The notes: generated by a model from the sequence alone, not told the origin. 34,379 nucleotides of DNA from Clostridia bacterium (GCA_017556125.1 JAFZCW010000003.1:1-34379), one strand, 5' to 3'; positions 8,013 to 16,129 are shown, numbered from the stretch's first letter. Numbers and translations: made by a program.

Positions 8013-8793
8013 TGTTCTCACCATATTCCCTGAAATGTTCGGCGTCTTCTCTTCTACGAGCATTATCGGCCGTGCCTGTGAAAACGGCATTCTCGATATC
8101 CGCGCGCACGATATCAGAGAGTACACGACGAACAAGCACAGGAAAGTGGACGACTATCCGTACGGAGGCGGGGCTGGCATGGTCATGATGGCGCAGCCCA
8201 TCTATGACTGTATCGAAGATGTCAGACCAGACGATTTCACCGGCAGGGTGATCCTGATGACGCCCCGCGGGAAACAGCTGACAACGGATATGGCGCGTCA
8301 GTTTGCGTCGTTTGAGCATCTGATCATTCTCTGCGGGCATTATGAGGGAATCGATGAGCGCGTATCGCCTCTGATCGATGAGGAGATCTCGATCGGCGAC
8401 TATATCCTGACCGGCGGCGAGATCCCGGCAATGGTGTTCATGGACTGCGTCAGCCGCTTTATCCCCGGCGTGCTCGGGAGCATTGACAGCGTTGAGGAGG
8501 AATCGTTCTCCAACAATCTTCTGGAATATCCGCAATACACACGTCCCGCGGAATTCAGGGGAATGTGTGTGCCGGAACCGCTTCTGAACGGAAATCATAA
8601 GGAAATCCGTGAATGGAGACTCCGCATGGCGGAGGAGAAGACAAAGGAAATGCGCCCTGAAATGTATGAAAGATACAGCTTGCTGAAACAGGCGGAAGAA
8701 GAGCTGAAGAAGAAATCAAAAAGAAAACGGAACAGGGAGACCGACGCTCCTCCGGAGCCGGAGATTCCTTCCGAAAGTCTTTTAAAGGACTGA
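8002..8793 (+). CDS. trmD: tRNA (guanine-37-N1)-methyltransferase TrmD
   Basis: TrmD makes m1G37 in tRNAs reading CNN and some other codons and prevents +1 frameshifting. It is a knotted SPOUT enzyme; the SAM-binding knot motifs LCGHYEGIDERV (about residues 110-121) and SIGDYILTGGE (about 130-140) are intact. I place the start at TTG 8002, giving MKIDVLTIFPEMF as in homologues and AGGGAGG 8-9 bases upstream, rather than at the in-frame ATG 7942 inside rimM. The protein is then 263 residues, about 20 longer than B. subtilis TrmD, because of a charged C-terminal tail (KKKSKRKRNRET followed by a proline/glutamate stretch). That tail has no counterpart I know of and is probably disordered. Confidence 0.95.
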   Translation: MKIDVLTIFPEMFGVFSSTSIIGRACENGILDIRAHDIREYTTNKHRKVDDYPYGGGAGMVMMAQPIYDCIEDVRPDDFTGRVILMTPRGKQLTTDMARQFASFEHLIILCGHYEGIDERVSPLIDEEISIGDYILTGGEIPAMVFMDCVSRFIPGVLGSIDSVEEESFSNNLLEYPQYTRPAEFRGMCVPEPLLNGNHKEIREWRLRMAEEKTKEMRPEMYERYSLLKQAEEELKKKSKRKRNRETDAPPEPEIPSESLLKD

Positions 8794-8797
8794 AAAG

Positions 8798-8846
8798 GCG
8801 TTTTTTCTCCGGAGTCGGATCCGGCGGAAGTTTTTTGAAAAAACGC
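8798..8846 (+). terminator. Probable terminator or stem-loop after trmD
   Basis: A perfect 10-base inverted repeat, GCGTTTTTTC (8798-8807) and GAAAAAACGC (8837-8846), encloses a second GC-rich hairpin (TCCG 8808-8811 with CGGA 8825-8828) that is itself followed by six T (8831-8836). The inner hairpin plus T-run looks like a terminator; the outer pairing would sequester the A/T tracts. A promoter for rplS follows at once. Confidence 0.6.
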
Positions 8847-8878
8847 TGAAATTTCTGCAAAAAACCGTAATTTTTTGC

Positions 8879-8907
8879 TTGCTTTCATCATTGCGCTGTG
8901 TTAGAAT
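8879..8907 (+). promoter_or_regulatory. Promoter for rplS
   Basis: TTGCTT (8879-8884), a 17-base spacer and TAGAAT (8902-8907) preceded by TGT (an extended -10). The predicted start is near 8914, leaving a leader of about 69 bases. Confidence 0.65.
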
Positions 8908-8913
8908 TGCGCT

Positions 8914-8982
8914 CGTATGGCAATAGGCGGTCCTCTGTTCACTGTGAAGTATGAACGCTGAATTATGGAAGGAGAATTAACC
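8914..8982 (+). promoter_or_regulatory. rplS 5' leader, possible autoregulatory element
   Basis: The predicted leader contains a small hairpin, GTTCA (8937-8941) with TGAAC (8952-8956), upstream of the AAGGAG Shine-Dalgarno at 8969-8974. L19 leaders that may bind the protein are known in Bacillota, but I cannot match this sequence to that family by eye. Confidence 0.3.
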
Positions 8983-9342
8983 ATGTCAGTAATTATCAAC
9001 GAATTGGAAAAAGAACAACTCAGAAACGATCTTCCCGCGCTTCAGGTCGGTGATACCGTCCGGGTATTTGTCAAGGTCGTCGAAGGAACCAGCGAGAGAC
9101 TTCAGAACTTTGAGGGCATCGTCATCAAGATCCAGGGCGGCGGGATCCGCAAATCCTTTACGGTCCGCAAGATTTCCTACGGTGTAGGCGTTGAGAGGAC
9201 GTTCCCCTACAACAGCCCCCGTATCGACCGGATCGAAGTGGTCCGTCACGGCGTAGTCCGCAGGGCGAAACTGTTCTATCTCCGCGATCGCGTAGGTAAG
9301 GCTGCCAAGATCAGGGAGAAAATCATCGTCAAGAACAAATAA
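8983..9342 (+). CDS. rplS: 50S ribosomal protein L19
   Basis: L19 lies at the 30S-50S interface. The 119-residue protein shows the family core: [37 protein letters not shown] and the basic [21 protein letters not shown] end. I chose ATG 8983 because AAGGAG (8969-8974) is 8 bases upstream and the product begins [14 protein letters not shown] like homologues; an ATG at 8965 would put the Shine-Dalgarno inside the gene. It has its own promoter and is followed by a terminator, so L19 can be made separately from the trmD transcript. Confidence 0.97.
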   Translation: MSVIINELEKEQLRNDLPALQVGDTVRVFVKVVEGTSERLQNFEGIVIKIQGGGIRKSFTVRKISYGVGVERTFPYNSPRIDRIEVVRHGVVRRAKLFYLRDRVGKAAKIREKIIVKNK

Positions 9343-9355
9343 CCAATGAATTCCT

Positions 9356-9394
9356 AACCCCGATTGCGTAACAGCTTTTGGGGTTTCTTTTTTT
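9356..9394 (+). terminator. Terminator after rplS
   Basis: AACCCC (9356-9361) pairs with GGGGTT (9380-9385), followed by the T-rich run 9384-9394. The Shine-Dalgarno of rbgA (GGGAG, 9395-9399) starts at the very next base. Confidence 0.75.
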
Positions 9395-9404
9395 GGGAGC
9401 GTCT

Positions 9405-10253
9405 ATGATTCAGTGGTACCCGGGGCATATGGCAAAAGCGAAAAAAATGCTCCAGGACAATTTAAAACTGACGGATATCGTAGTGGAGGTGGCCGATGCG
9501 CGCGCACCTCTTTCAACGCGCAACCCGGATTTCAACGATCTCTTCTCGGGTAAGCAGCGCGTTGTCATACTGAACAAAAGCGATCTCGCATCTCCCGAAC
9601 GGACAAATCAGTGGATTTCCTATTTTGAGGGGCAGGGGATGAGGGCGGTTTCTGTCAGTTCCGTCAGAAACACATCGAGGAACAGGATCGTTCCGATTCT
9701 CGACGAAGTAGCGGTTCCCCTTGTGGAAAAGGCGAGAGCGAAGGGCGTTTTCAAGACCGTCCGGGCGATCGTTGTCGGGATCCCGAATGTCGGTAAATCC
9801 ACAATGATCAACTGTATCGCTGGGAAAAAACGCGCTGCGGTCGGGAACAAACCGGGCGTGACAAAAGGGAAGCAGTGGGTTTCCATTACCAAGTATCTGG
9901 AACTCATGGATACGCCGGGAATACTGTGGCCGAAGTTTGAGGACGAGACGACCGCGAAACACCTTTCCTATCTGAACGCGATCAATGACGACATTCTGGA
10001 TATAGAGGAGATCGCTTTCGAGCTTGCGAAGGAACTGTACCCGATCATTCCAGAGACGCTGGAGGAACGGTTCGGTGCCGTGCCGGAGGAAGGCGATCAT
10101 GATGACTTTTTGAGAGCCGTATGCCGGAAACGGTCACTGCTGTATTCAAACGGAGAAGAGAATACAAAACGCGCCGCGGAGATCCTTCTGGATGAATTCA
10201 GAAGCGGCAAACTCGGCAGAATCACGCTTGAAACGCCTGAGGAGACAGAATGA
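9405..10253 (+). CDS. rbgA: Ribosome biogenesis GTPase RbgA (YlqF)
   Basis: RbgA is a circularly permuted GTPase needed for late 50S assembly in Bacillota. The permuted order is visible: NKSD (G4) at about residues 57-60 comes before GIPNVGKST (G1, about 125-133) and DTPG (G3, about 168-171). The N-terminus MIQWYPGHMAKAKKML is diagnostic. The start is ATG 9405, with GGGAG 5 bases upstream; the in-frame ATG at 9378 would start inside the rplS terminator stem-loop. The 282-residue length equals B. subtilis RbgA. Its stop overlaps rnhB by 4 bases. Transcription must read through the rplS terminator or begin at a promoter I could not identify. Confidence 0.96.
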   Translation: MIQWYPGHMAKAKKMLQDNLKLTDIVVEVADARAPLSTRNPDFNDLFSGKQRVVILNKSDLASPERTNQWISYFEGQGMRAVSVSSVRNTSRNRIVPILDEVAVPLVEKARAKGVFKTVRAIVVGIPNVGKSTMINCIAGKKRAAVGNKPGVTKGKQWVSITKYLELMDTPGILWPKFEDETTAKHLSYLNAINDDILDIEEIAFELAKELYPIIPETLEERFGAVPEEGDHDDFLRAVCRKRSLLYSNGEENTKRAAEILLDEFRSGKLGRITLETPEETE

Positions 10254-10873
10254 CGGAAAAGGAAAGAATCCGCCTTGACAGTATGACCGTCTATGACAGG
10301 GAATACTGGGATAAGCAGGGGTGTGTTCTCGGAGGAATGGACGAGGTCGGACGGGGACCTCTTGCGGGCCCTGTGGCGGCATGCTGCATCGCCATGCCCA
10401 GTGAACCGCTGATCGAATATGTCAATGACTCGAAAAAACTCTCCGAGTCCAGAAGGACGAAGATCTATCCGGCTCTGATCGAAACTGCTCTCGACTACTG
10501 CGTTTCGTTTGTCGGGCCGGAAGTGATCGACTCCATCAATATCCTCGAGGCGACAAGACTGGCTTTCACGAACGCGTTCAGCGGCATGAAACTAAAACCG
10601 ACCGACCTTCTGATCGACGCGCTTCAGGGCCTGAAGCTTGACGCAGAACAGCATATCCTGATCCACGGCGACGCGCTTTCCTATTCCATCGCGGCCGCCT
10701 CCATTGTCGCGAAAGTGCAGCGTGACCGATACATGGCGGAAATGGACCGCATCTATCCGGAGTATCAGTTTGCAAAGAACAAGGGGTACGGCACCGCCGA
10801 GCACATCGCGGCCATCAAAAAATACGGGCCGTGCCCGATCCACCGGCGCTCCTTCATCTCCAAGTTTATATAG
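10250..10873 (+). CDS. rnhB: Ribonuclease HII
   Basis: RNase HII removes ribonucleotides and RNA from RNA-DNA hybrids, with single ribonucleotide excision as its special task. The 207-residue protein has the GGMDEVGRGPLAGPV motif (catalytic D31 and E32), a further active-site aspartate in LLIDAL at about 121, and the C-terminal GYGTAEHIAAIKKYGPCPIHRRSF block. The ATG overlaps the rbgA stop (ATGA) with GAGGAG upstream. The rbgA-rnhB pairing is conserved in Bacillota. After this gene the B. subtilis-like order breaks and a glycosyltransferase gene follows. Confidence 0.97.
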   Translation: MTEKERIRLDSMTVYDREYWDKQGCVLGGMDEVGRGPLAGPVAACCIAMPSEPLIEYVNDSKKLSESRRTKIYPALIETALDYCVSFVGPEVIDSINILEATRLAFTNAFSGMKLKPTDLLIDALQGLKLDAEQHILIHGDALSYSIAAASIVAKVQRDRYMAEMDRIYPEYQFAKNKGYGTAEHIAAIKKYGPCPIHRRSFISKFI

Positions 10874-10876
10874 CCC

Positions 10877-10940
10877 CGTCCCTGCGTTGAACTTTTGTCA
10901 TCAAAATGGTATATTTTTATAGAATGATGACACAGGGACG
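10877..10940. repeat. Split inverted repeat around a promoter
   Basis: The contiguous right arm GATGACACAGGGACG (10926-10940) is complementary to two left blocks, TGTCATC (10896-10902) and CGTCCCTG (10877-10884), separated by 11 bases. The -35 box lies in that 11-base gap and the -10 box between the arms. Confidence 0.6.
10887..10915 (+). promoter_or_regulatory. Promoter of the glycosyltransferase gene
   Basis: TTGAAC (10887-10892), 17 bases, TATATT (10910-10915), with TGG directly upstream forming an extended -10. The predicted start is near 10922. Confidence 0.75.
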
Positions 10941-10974
10941 ATATCTGAATTGCGCAGATTTCTATATTTTATAA
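10924..10974 (+). other. Candidate 16-codon upstream ORF
   Basis: ATGATG begins 8 bases after the -10 box, so the transcript would be almost leaderless for this frame. It encodes MMTQGRYLNCADFYIL and stops at 10974, overlapping the TTG start of the glycosyltransferase (10950) in another frame. No coding evidence beyond position and geometry. Confidence 0.3.
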
Positions 10975-13900
10975 CAGCCATACTGCTTCTGATCTTTCCG
11001 TTTGCCACAGCTCTCGGCGATGAGGATCTGATTTACAACGGAGATTTTTCCGTCTCATCCCAGGACGCTTCGCTTCCTGCGGGGTGGGATCTTTCCGCGT
11101 ATATCGATTCGGATGATTATCTCGATTACGGCTTCTCGGTCGATCCCGATGTCGGGAACTACGTTTATATCGAAAGCTATCGATCCAATGACGCGAGGAT
11201 CGTCCAGACCGTTTCGGTAAAGCCTGATACGGTTTATCTGATATCCGCCGTGATCAGCACAGAGGATGTCTCCGGTGACCTTGGCGCAACGATTTCCATT
11301 GATAATTATGCGATCGACGGAACGTACTGCTATTCCTACGACCTCTTCGGCACAAACGACTGGGAAGACGTAGAACTGCTTGTCCTTACGCCTCCGGACC
11401 AGGATACGCTGCGCGTAGCCATGCGGCTGGGCGGCTACAGCATGGAAGCAAGCGGAAAAGCCTGTTTTGCGGATATTAGGATGAGCGTAGCGGAAGATTA
11501 TGACGAGGAGGACGTCATCGATCTTGCGCATGAGACAGGCGTGGTCTATTACGGACATTCGGATTCGTCCGGCTCGGGCGCGTCCGACTCAAGTACACCG
11601 CCGTTCGTCTATATGCTGATCGCAGCAGCGCTCTTTGCTCTCGCGGGAACGGTCCTGTATGTGCGCTGCCTGAGAAAGGTCCCGCTGAAAGACTCCCTTT
11701 CAGACAGGGACGCCAGGTTCATACTCGCGATGATTATCATTCTTTCAGCAGTCATCCGTGTGATCCTGTCTCTGATCTTTGTCGGACATTCCACGGATAT
11801 CAACTGCTTCATGGCGTGGGGGAACGCCATGATGAACGGACCGCAGAAGTTTTATGTGAGCGGAATGTTCGCTGATTATCCGCCGGGATATATGTATGTT
11901 CTGTGGCTGTGCACTGCGGTCGCGAGGCTGCTTGGCCTGGCATACGGAGCACCGGGGTATGTGCTTCTATTCAAGCTCCCGTCTCTGGTCGCTGACGTTC
12001 TGACGACTGTTCTGGTATACCGGCTTGCAGTAAAATGCGGAATGACCCGAAAGACGGCTCTGATCCTTTCCGCTGTTGTCGCACTGAACCCTGCTGTCTG
12101 CTATGTGACGGGGGCATGGGGGCAGATCGACTCCATTCTTTCCCTTGGTCTTGTTCTGACGTGCATGCTCTTTCTCGATAACAGGCGCATTGCGGCCGGA
12201 GCACTTTACGGCCTGATGATTCTGTTAAAGCCGCAGGCGCTCATGTTCGGACCGCTGCTTGCGGCAGCCTATTTTTCCGGCATCCACGCAGATACCGTAT
12301 GGAAGAGACTGCGTGAAGCCGTCCTTGCCGTCATTGCCGCGCTGGCGGTCATCTTCGTGCTGTCTCTGCCTTTCAGGGGTGGACAGGACTGGCTCTGGCT
12401 GATTGAAAAGTATTCCTCTACGGCAGGGTCATACGCGTATGCGTCCATCGAGGCGTTCAATTTCCATGCGCTGATCGGAGGGAACTGGGCTCCGGTCGAC
12501 AAGATCGTGTTCCTCGGCATCACCTATAAGGCGATCGGCGTTTTCTCGATTGCGGTTTCCGTTTTCTTCTCGGTCTATTTGTTCCTGCAGAGTTATAAAA
12601 AGCATAAGGGTGCCCTGTATCTCTGCGGCGCCGTCATGCTCACGCTGATCTTTACGTTCGGGCATTTCATGCATGAGCGTTATATCATTCCCGCGCTGAT
12701 CATGCTGATCATCGCCTATCTGTATGAAAAAGACCGGAGACTGCTCCTTTCATACCTGATACTGTCCCTGCCGCTTTTCCTGAATGTGATCTCCGCCATG
12801 TACATCGTGGATCATCAGGAGATGCGCGGGTCTTTCTATGACGCGATCGTGCTTCTGGGATCGATCATCGAAGTAGGCGGTGCGTGCGTTCTGACGTGGT
12901 CGGCGATCGATATTCTGCTGCGTGATCATGTATTTCCTCCGGTAAAGGATGAGGCGGAATATCTGAATCCGATGAAGGATATCGCTCTTTCGATTCCGGA
13001 GAAAACCGAGTCGCATGCGCACTATACGAAAAAAGAAATCATACTCCTTCTTGCCTGCACGCTGCTGTATGCGGTCATCGCATTTGTGAATCTCGGGACG
13101 CTGAAGGCTCCGCAGACCTACTGGCAGCCTGTTTCCCTGGGGGAAACGGTGACGGTGCGTTTTCCGGAAAGCACGCATGTATCCGAATACTGGGTGTACT
13201 CGAATATCGGCAGCCCGAATGTCAGCGAGTGCGGGAATTTGATGCTTTCCGCGGGAGAAGAGGAAAGCCTGTACACGCAGACTTATGACGAAATGTTCCG
13301 GTGGAAGCAGTATGCATGCGATTTCCATACGGATCATCTTCTTCTGACGTTATATTCCGGTACGCTGCAGATCAACGAGATCGCGTTTTTCGATGACAGC
13401 GGAAACCGCGTGGCCGCATCGATCGATAACCCTGCGGGAACGCAGGCGTGCCTGCTGGACGAACAGGATACGGTCCCGGCGATTCCTTCCTACTTTAACG
13501 GGATGTACTTTGACGAGCTGTATCACGGAAGAACGGCATATGAGCATCTTCACAATCTGAAGCCGTACGAGAATTCGCATCCGCCTCTCGGAAAGCTGCT
13601 CATTATGATCGGGATCGCGATATTCGGCATGTGTCCTTTCGGATGGAGGTTTACCGGGACGTTGATCGGCGTTCTGATGCTTCCGGTGATGTACGCGTTC
13701 GGAAAGAAGATGTTCAAGCGGGCGGACTATGCGATCCTTCTGATGATGCTGTTCGCATTCGATTTCATGCATTTTACGCAGACCAGGATCGCGACGATCG
13801 ACGTGTACGGCGTGTTCTTCATTCTGCTGATGTTCTATTACATGTATCAGTACATCTCCATGAATTTCTTTGCGGATGAATTCAGAAAAACGCTGAAGCC

Positions 13901-14771
13901 GCTTGCACTGTCCGGTCTGTTCTTCGGCCTCGGCATTGCCAGCAAATGGATCTGCTTCTACGCCGGAGGCGGTCTTGCAGTTCTGCTTTTCTTCACCCTT
14001 TTTCAGAGGTACCGGATGTACCGCGACCGTCTTAGAAACGGAACGCCTTCGGAAAAAAAGGCGGTTTCCGATTTCTGGAAATATACCGTTCTGACGCTGC
14101 TCTGGTGCGTCGTCTTCTTCGTGATCGTGCCGTTCTGCATCTATTTCGCTTCCTACGCGCCGTATTACCGCTATGAAGCGGGAACGAGTTCTTCCTATGG
14201 AATAGGGGATATGTTCCGGACATTCTGGAATTACCAGAATTTCATGTATTCCTATCACAGCGGCCTGAAAGCGACGCATCCGTATCAGTCCAGCTTCTGG
14301 CAGTGGCCGTTCACGATGAAGCCCATGTGGTATTATTACGGACCGCAGGTCAACAACACCATTTCGACGATGACCGCGTCGGGGAACCCCGCCGTGTGGT
14401 GGGTCAGCACGATCGGAGCCGTCGTCCTTCTTGTTTTAAGACTGCTCGGAAAGGTTCGGAAGGATACGGCGCTACAGGTGATCTTCATCGGTGTTCTTGC
14501 CAACTACCTGCCATGGGTACTGGTGAGCAGATGTACGTTCATTTACCACTTTTTCGCTACGGTCCCGTTTATTCTGATGGCGACGGTCTATCTGCTGTTC
14601 GTGCTTGAAGAGAAGTATCCGAAGCTGAACCGGTGGAAATGGATATGGCTCGGCCTCGCGGTCCTGATGTTCGTTCTCCTATACCCGGGCATTTCCGGAC
14701 TCAGGGTCAACGCGGACTGGGCTTCATTCCTCAGAAGCATTCCGGGAGGGAGACTGATGTATGGAGCCTGA
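10950..14771 (+). CDS. Tandem GT-C glycosyltransferase (Gpi18-like half fused to PMT-like half)
   Basis: A 1273-residue polytopic membrane protein predicted to transfer sugars from a lipid-linked donor outside the membrane. Residues 1-22 look like a signal sequence. About 25-180 resemble a CBM4/9-type beta-sandwich (LIYNGDFS...LPAGW). A transmembrane helix is at about 219-238. About 255-690 form a first GT-C core with STDINCF in the first outer loop, GAWGQID (388-394) and LKPQ, as in Gpi18/GT87-like mannosyltransferases. A second extracytoplasmic sandwich covers about 720-845, followed by a PMT/GT39-like core with YFDELYH (about 852) and HPPLGK (about 875). The start is TTG with a weak GGGA upstream. 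It overlaps trmFO by 11 bases. Families are recognised from motifs; donor and acceptor are unknown. Confidence 0.85.
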   Translation: MRRFLYFITAILLLIFPFATALGDEDLIYNGDFSVSSQDASLPAGWDLSAYIDSDDYLDYGFSVDPDVGNYVYIESYRSNDARIVQTVSVKPDTVYLISAVISTEDVSGDLGATISIDNYAIDGTYCYSYDLFGTNDWEDVELLVLTPPDQDTLRVAMRLGGYSMEASGKACFADIRMSVAEDYDEEDVIDLAHETGVVYYGHSDSSGSGASDSSTPPFVYMLIAAALFALAGTVLYVRCLRKVPLKDSLSDRDARFILAMIIILSAVIRVILSLIFVGHSTDINCFMAWGNAMMNGPQKFYVSGMFADYPPGYMYVLWLCTAVARLLGLAYGAPGYVLLFKLPSLVADVLTTVLVYRLAVKCGMTRKTALILSAVVALNPAVCYVTGAWGQIDSILSLGLVLTCMLFLDNRRIAAGALYGLMILLKPQALMFGPLLAAAYFSGIHADTVWKRLREAVLAVIAALAVIFVLSLPFRGGQDWLWLIEKYSSTAGSYAYASIEAFNFHALIGGNWAPVDKIVFLGITYKAIGVFSIAVSVFFSVYLFLQSYKKHKGALYLCGAVMLTLIFTFGHFMHERYIIPALIMLIIAYLYEKDRRLLLSYLILSLPLFLNVISAMYIVDHQEMRGSFYDAIVLLGSIIEVGGACVLTWSAIDILLRDHVFPPVKDEAEYLNPMKDIALSIPEKTESHAHYTKKEIILLLACTLLYAVIAFVNLGTLKAPQTYWQPVSLGETVTVRFPESTHVSEYWVYSNIGSPNVSECGNLMLSAGEEESLYTQTYDEMFRWKQYACDFHTDHLLLTLYSGTLQINEIAFFDDSGNRVAASIDNPAGTQACLLDEQDTVPAIPSYFNGMYFDELYHGRTAYEHLHNLKPYENSHPPLGKLLIMIGIAIFGMCPFGWRFTGTLIGVLMLPVMYAFGKKMFKRADYAILLMMLFAFDFMHFTQTRIATIDVYGVFFILLMFYYMYQYISMNFFADEFRKTLKPLALSGLFFGLGIASKWICFYAGGGLAVLLFFTLFQRYRMYRDRLRNGTPSEKKAVSDFWKYTVLTLLWCVVFFVIVPFCIYFASYAPYYRYEAGTSSSYGIGDMFRTFWNYQNFMYSYHSGLKATHPYQSSFWQWPFTMKPMWYYYGPQVNNTISTMTASGNPAVWWVSTIGAVVLLVLRLLGKVRKDTALQVIFIGVLANYLPWVLVSRCTFIYHFFATVPFILMATVYLLFVLEEKYPKLNRWKWIWLGLAVLMFVLLYPGISGLRVNADWASFLRSIPGGRLMYGA

Positions 14772-16074
14772 CGGAAGGATAAGGGTCAATGTGATCGGCG
14801 CGGGTCTTGCCGGATGCGAAGCCGCGGACAGGCTGACCAGATTCGGCGTGCCGGTCGAACTGTACGAAATGAAGCCTGAGAAAAAATCCCCGGCCCATAA
14901 ATCGGACGGATTTGCGGAACTGGTCTGTTCCAATTCGTTCCGTTCCGACCGGATCGAAAACGCTGTCGGGCTGCTGAAAGCGGAAATGCGGGAACTCGGT
15001 TCGCTGATCATGCGCTGCGCGGACGCCACCTCTGTCCCGGCCGGCGGAGCGCTTGCCGTGGACCGGAATCTTTTTTCCGAAATGGTCACGGAAAAGATCC
15101 GCAGCAATCCGCTGATCACCGTGCATGAGGAGGAGGTCACCGGGATCCCGGACGGATATACGATCTTTGCGACCGGTCCGCTGACGTCGGAAGCTCTTTC
15201 CGATGAGATCCAGAAACTTGCTCCGGGTCTGCATTTTTATGACGCCGCAGCGCCGATCGTGGAGTATGATTCACTTGATCTGACGAAGATGTTCCGAGGA
15301 TCCAGATACGGAAGGGGCGACGATTATCTGAACTGCCCCATGACGGAGGAACAGTATTTCGCTTTTTATGACGCGCTGATCCACGCGGAATCCGTGACCC
15401 TTCACGATTTTGAGAATCCGAGGGTATTCGAGGGATGCATGCCTGTCGAGATCATGGCGAAGCGAGGCCCTCTGACGCTTGCGTACGGACCTCTGAAACC
15501 GGTGGGGTTCGAGCATGAGGGACAGAAGCCTTTCGCGGTCGTCCAGCTGCGCCAGGACAATGCGGAGGGGACGCTGTTCAATATCGTGGGATTCCAGACG
15601 AATCTGAAATTCGGGGAACAACGGCGCGTTTTCGGTCTGATTCCGGGGCTCGAGCATGCGGAATATTCAAGATACGGCGTGATGCACCGCAACACGTTTA
15701 TCAACAGCCCGGGTCTTCTGAACGCTTTTTATCAGTTCAGATCCAGACCGGAGCTGTTTTTTGCCGGCCAGATGACCGGCGTGGAGGGATATGTGGAATC
15801 GGCGTCCAGCGGCCTTGTCGCGGGAACCTGCATGGCCCAGTACGTAACCGGTCAGGAGATGACGGAATTTCCGTCCGCAACCGCGCTCGGGGCGCTTTCG
15901 CATTACGTGTCCGGATATACCGGATCGGATTTCCAGCCCATGAATATCACGTTCGGAATCATCGACTCGCTTCCCGAACGAAAGATGAAAAAAGTGGCGC
16001 GATATCACAAAATTGCGGAAAGATCCCTCCAAATCGTGAAAGAATTGAAAAAGAAAATGCCGTGCGGCGATTAA
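14761..16074 (+). CDS. trmFO: Folate-dependent tRNA (uracil-54-C5)-methyltransferase TrmFO
   Basis: TrmFO makes ribothymidine at tRNA position 54 using methylenetetrahydrofolate and FAD, in place of the SAM-dependent TrmA. The FAD-binding motif IGAGLAGCE lies at about residues 11-19. The conserved cysteine blocks ELVCSNSFRSD (about 52-62) and EGCMPVEIMA (about 224-233) carry the two cysteines used in catalysis in homologues. Length (437) is normal. The ATG sits inside the end of the glycosyltransferase gene with GGGAGG upstream, so the two are co-translated. The next genes hslV and hslU also follow trmFO in B. subtilis, where xerC lies between; xerC is missing here. Confidence 0.96.
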   Translation: MEPDGRIRVNVIGAGLAGCEAADRLTRFGVPVELYEMKPEKKSPAHKSDGFAELVCSNSFRSDRIENAVGLLKAEMRELGSLIMRCADATSVPAGGALAVDRNLFSEMVTEKIRSNPLITVHEEEVTGIPDGYTIFATGPLTSEALSDEIQKLAPGLHFYDAAAPIVEYDSLDLTKMFRGSRYGRGDDYLNCPMTEEQYFAFYDALIHAESVTLHDFENPRVFEGCMPVEIMAKRGPLTLAYGPLKPVGFEHEGQKPFAVVQLRQDNAEGTLFNIVGFQTNLKFGEQRRVFGLIPGLEHAEYSRYGVMHRNTFINSPGLLNAFYQFRSRPELFFAGQMTGVEGYVESASSGLVAGTCMAQYVTGQEMTEFPSATALGALSHYVSGYTGSDFQPMNITFGIIDSLPERKMKKVARYHKIAERSLQIVKELKKKMPCGD

Positions 16075-16089
16075 CCACGCACGATATGG

Positions 16090-16095
16090 TATATT
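16090..16095 (+). promoter_or_regulatory. Extended -10 element for hslVU
   Basis: TATATT preceded by TGG forms an extended -10; no convincing -35 is present 16-18 bases upstream. The predicted start near 16102 leaves about 28 bases before the chosen hslV start. Confidence 0.45.
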
Positions 16096-16129
16096 GTGAA
16101 CATCATTGCAGCAGTTACGGAGAATGGAT

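Noticed and set aside
13350..14279. Minus-strand open frame opposite the glycosyltransferase (309 codons)
   Set aside because: Its product is a low-complexity charged sequence mirroring the hydrophobic sense codons; no independent evidence.
16106..16129. TTG start for hslV
   Set aside because: ATG 16130 has a proper GGAG at 7 bases and gives a product aligned with HslV; the TTG has no ribosome-binding site.
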